A stretch of 14,057 bases of DNA, from positions 1-14,057 of the forward strand of contig JBEKZQ010000129.1 in assembly GCA_049509675.1 (NCBI GenBank), given 5' to 3'. Below the pieces are notes generated by a model, which saw only the letters and a list, made by a program, of their open reading frames with translations, was not told the origin of the DNA and searched no databases. The stretch comes from JBEKZQ01 sp049509675. Lineage in GTDB: Bacteria; Planctomycetota; Planctomycetia; Pirellulales; Thermoguttaceae. This document shows, one piece after another, positions 13,964 through 14,057 of the stretch (its first letter is position 1; each line of letters starts with the position of its first letter). Position numbers and translations under genes: made by a program.

Positions 13964-14057
13964 CTATGAGGTGGTCTGGTAGGATCGTTGGCCGGTGGCC
14001 CGAGCGGGCCGTTCCCTCCAGAAGGTGGTCAGCGGCTTCGTCTCACTGATGTGGTCG
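13964..14057 (-). CDS. Possible C-terminal end of an unidentified gene at the right edge
   Basis: One minus-strand frame is open from the right edge for 30 codons (beginning DHISETKPLTTFW, ending SYQTTS) to TAG at 13966-13964. It has a coding-like residue mix but I do not recognise it. With so few codons it could be chance; the rest lies outside the window. Confidence 0.2.
   Translation of the reverse strand, partial: DHISETKPLTTFWRERPARATGQRSYQTTS

Noticed and set aside
13713..13982. 89-codon plus-strand open frame at the right end
   Set aside because: It runs through the family D and C palindromes and shows no domain or ribosome site.
13997..14010. GGCCCG/CGGGCC hairpin considered as a terminator
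   Set aside because: The two-base loop is too tight, there is no T-tract and no clear gene ends just before it.

Overview
The window looks like a piece of a Planctomycetota chromosome, probably Pirellulales-like. It is GC-rich. Three of its proteins carry twin-arginine signals (RRxFL type) and most of the others have Sec signal peptides. The gene content is typical of that phylum: exported Gfo/Idh/MocA oxidoreductases, HEAT-repeat and FG-GAP proteins, and a hydrazine-synthase-alpha-like dihaem protein. The intergenic gaps hold short nested palindromes that are common in these genomes. The taxonomic call is an inference from family content; there is no rRNA or tRNA here.

Left part (1-6066) is a divergent locus. 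From a 120-base control region near 2050-2166, a leftward unit encodes a Tat-exported Gfo/Idh/MocA oxidoreductase (733-2043) and a secreted HEAT-repeat protein that runs off the left edge (1-613). A rightward unit encodes a neutral-ceramidase-like secreted hydrolase (2167-3699), a Tat-exported xylose-isomerase-like TIM-barrel protein with a GTG start (3757-4722) and a second Tat-exported Gfo/Idh/MocA oxidoreductase (4747-6066). The leftward promoter is close to consensus. A 12-base perfect palindrome, TTGTTATAACAA, lies where it would cover both start regions, so one regulator may control both arms.

Middle and right part (6121-13278) is a leftward three-gene unit. In transcription order it holds a large secreted glycoside-hydrolase-like protein (10549-13278), an FG-GAP/VCBS-repeat protein only 18 bases further on (8650-10530), and a dihaem c-type cytochrome/beta-propeller protein related to the hydrazine synthase alpha subunit (6121-8484). 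It is preceded by TTGACA-17-TATCTT and by a CCCACGTGGG palindrome at the expected start site. The two big units converge at 6066/6121.

Right edge (13279-14057) holds a 5'-truncated remnant of a nucleotidyltransferase-family gene, two palindromic repeat elements and perhaps the last codons of a leftward gene.

Working model (inference): the proteins act outside the cytoplasm on a glycan or glycoconjugate. The glycoside-hydrolase-like and ceramidase-like enzymes would release or trim substrate. The paired Gfo/Idh/MocA oxidoreductases and the TIM-barrel enzyme fit an oxidise-then-eliminate/isomerise keto-sugar route, and the cytochrome could be an electron sink. The most unusual signal outside the genes is a set of REP/BIME-like elements with GTAG at their outer ends, placed exactly in junctions between co-directional genes.
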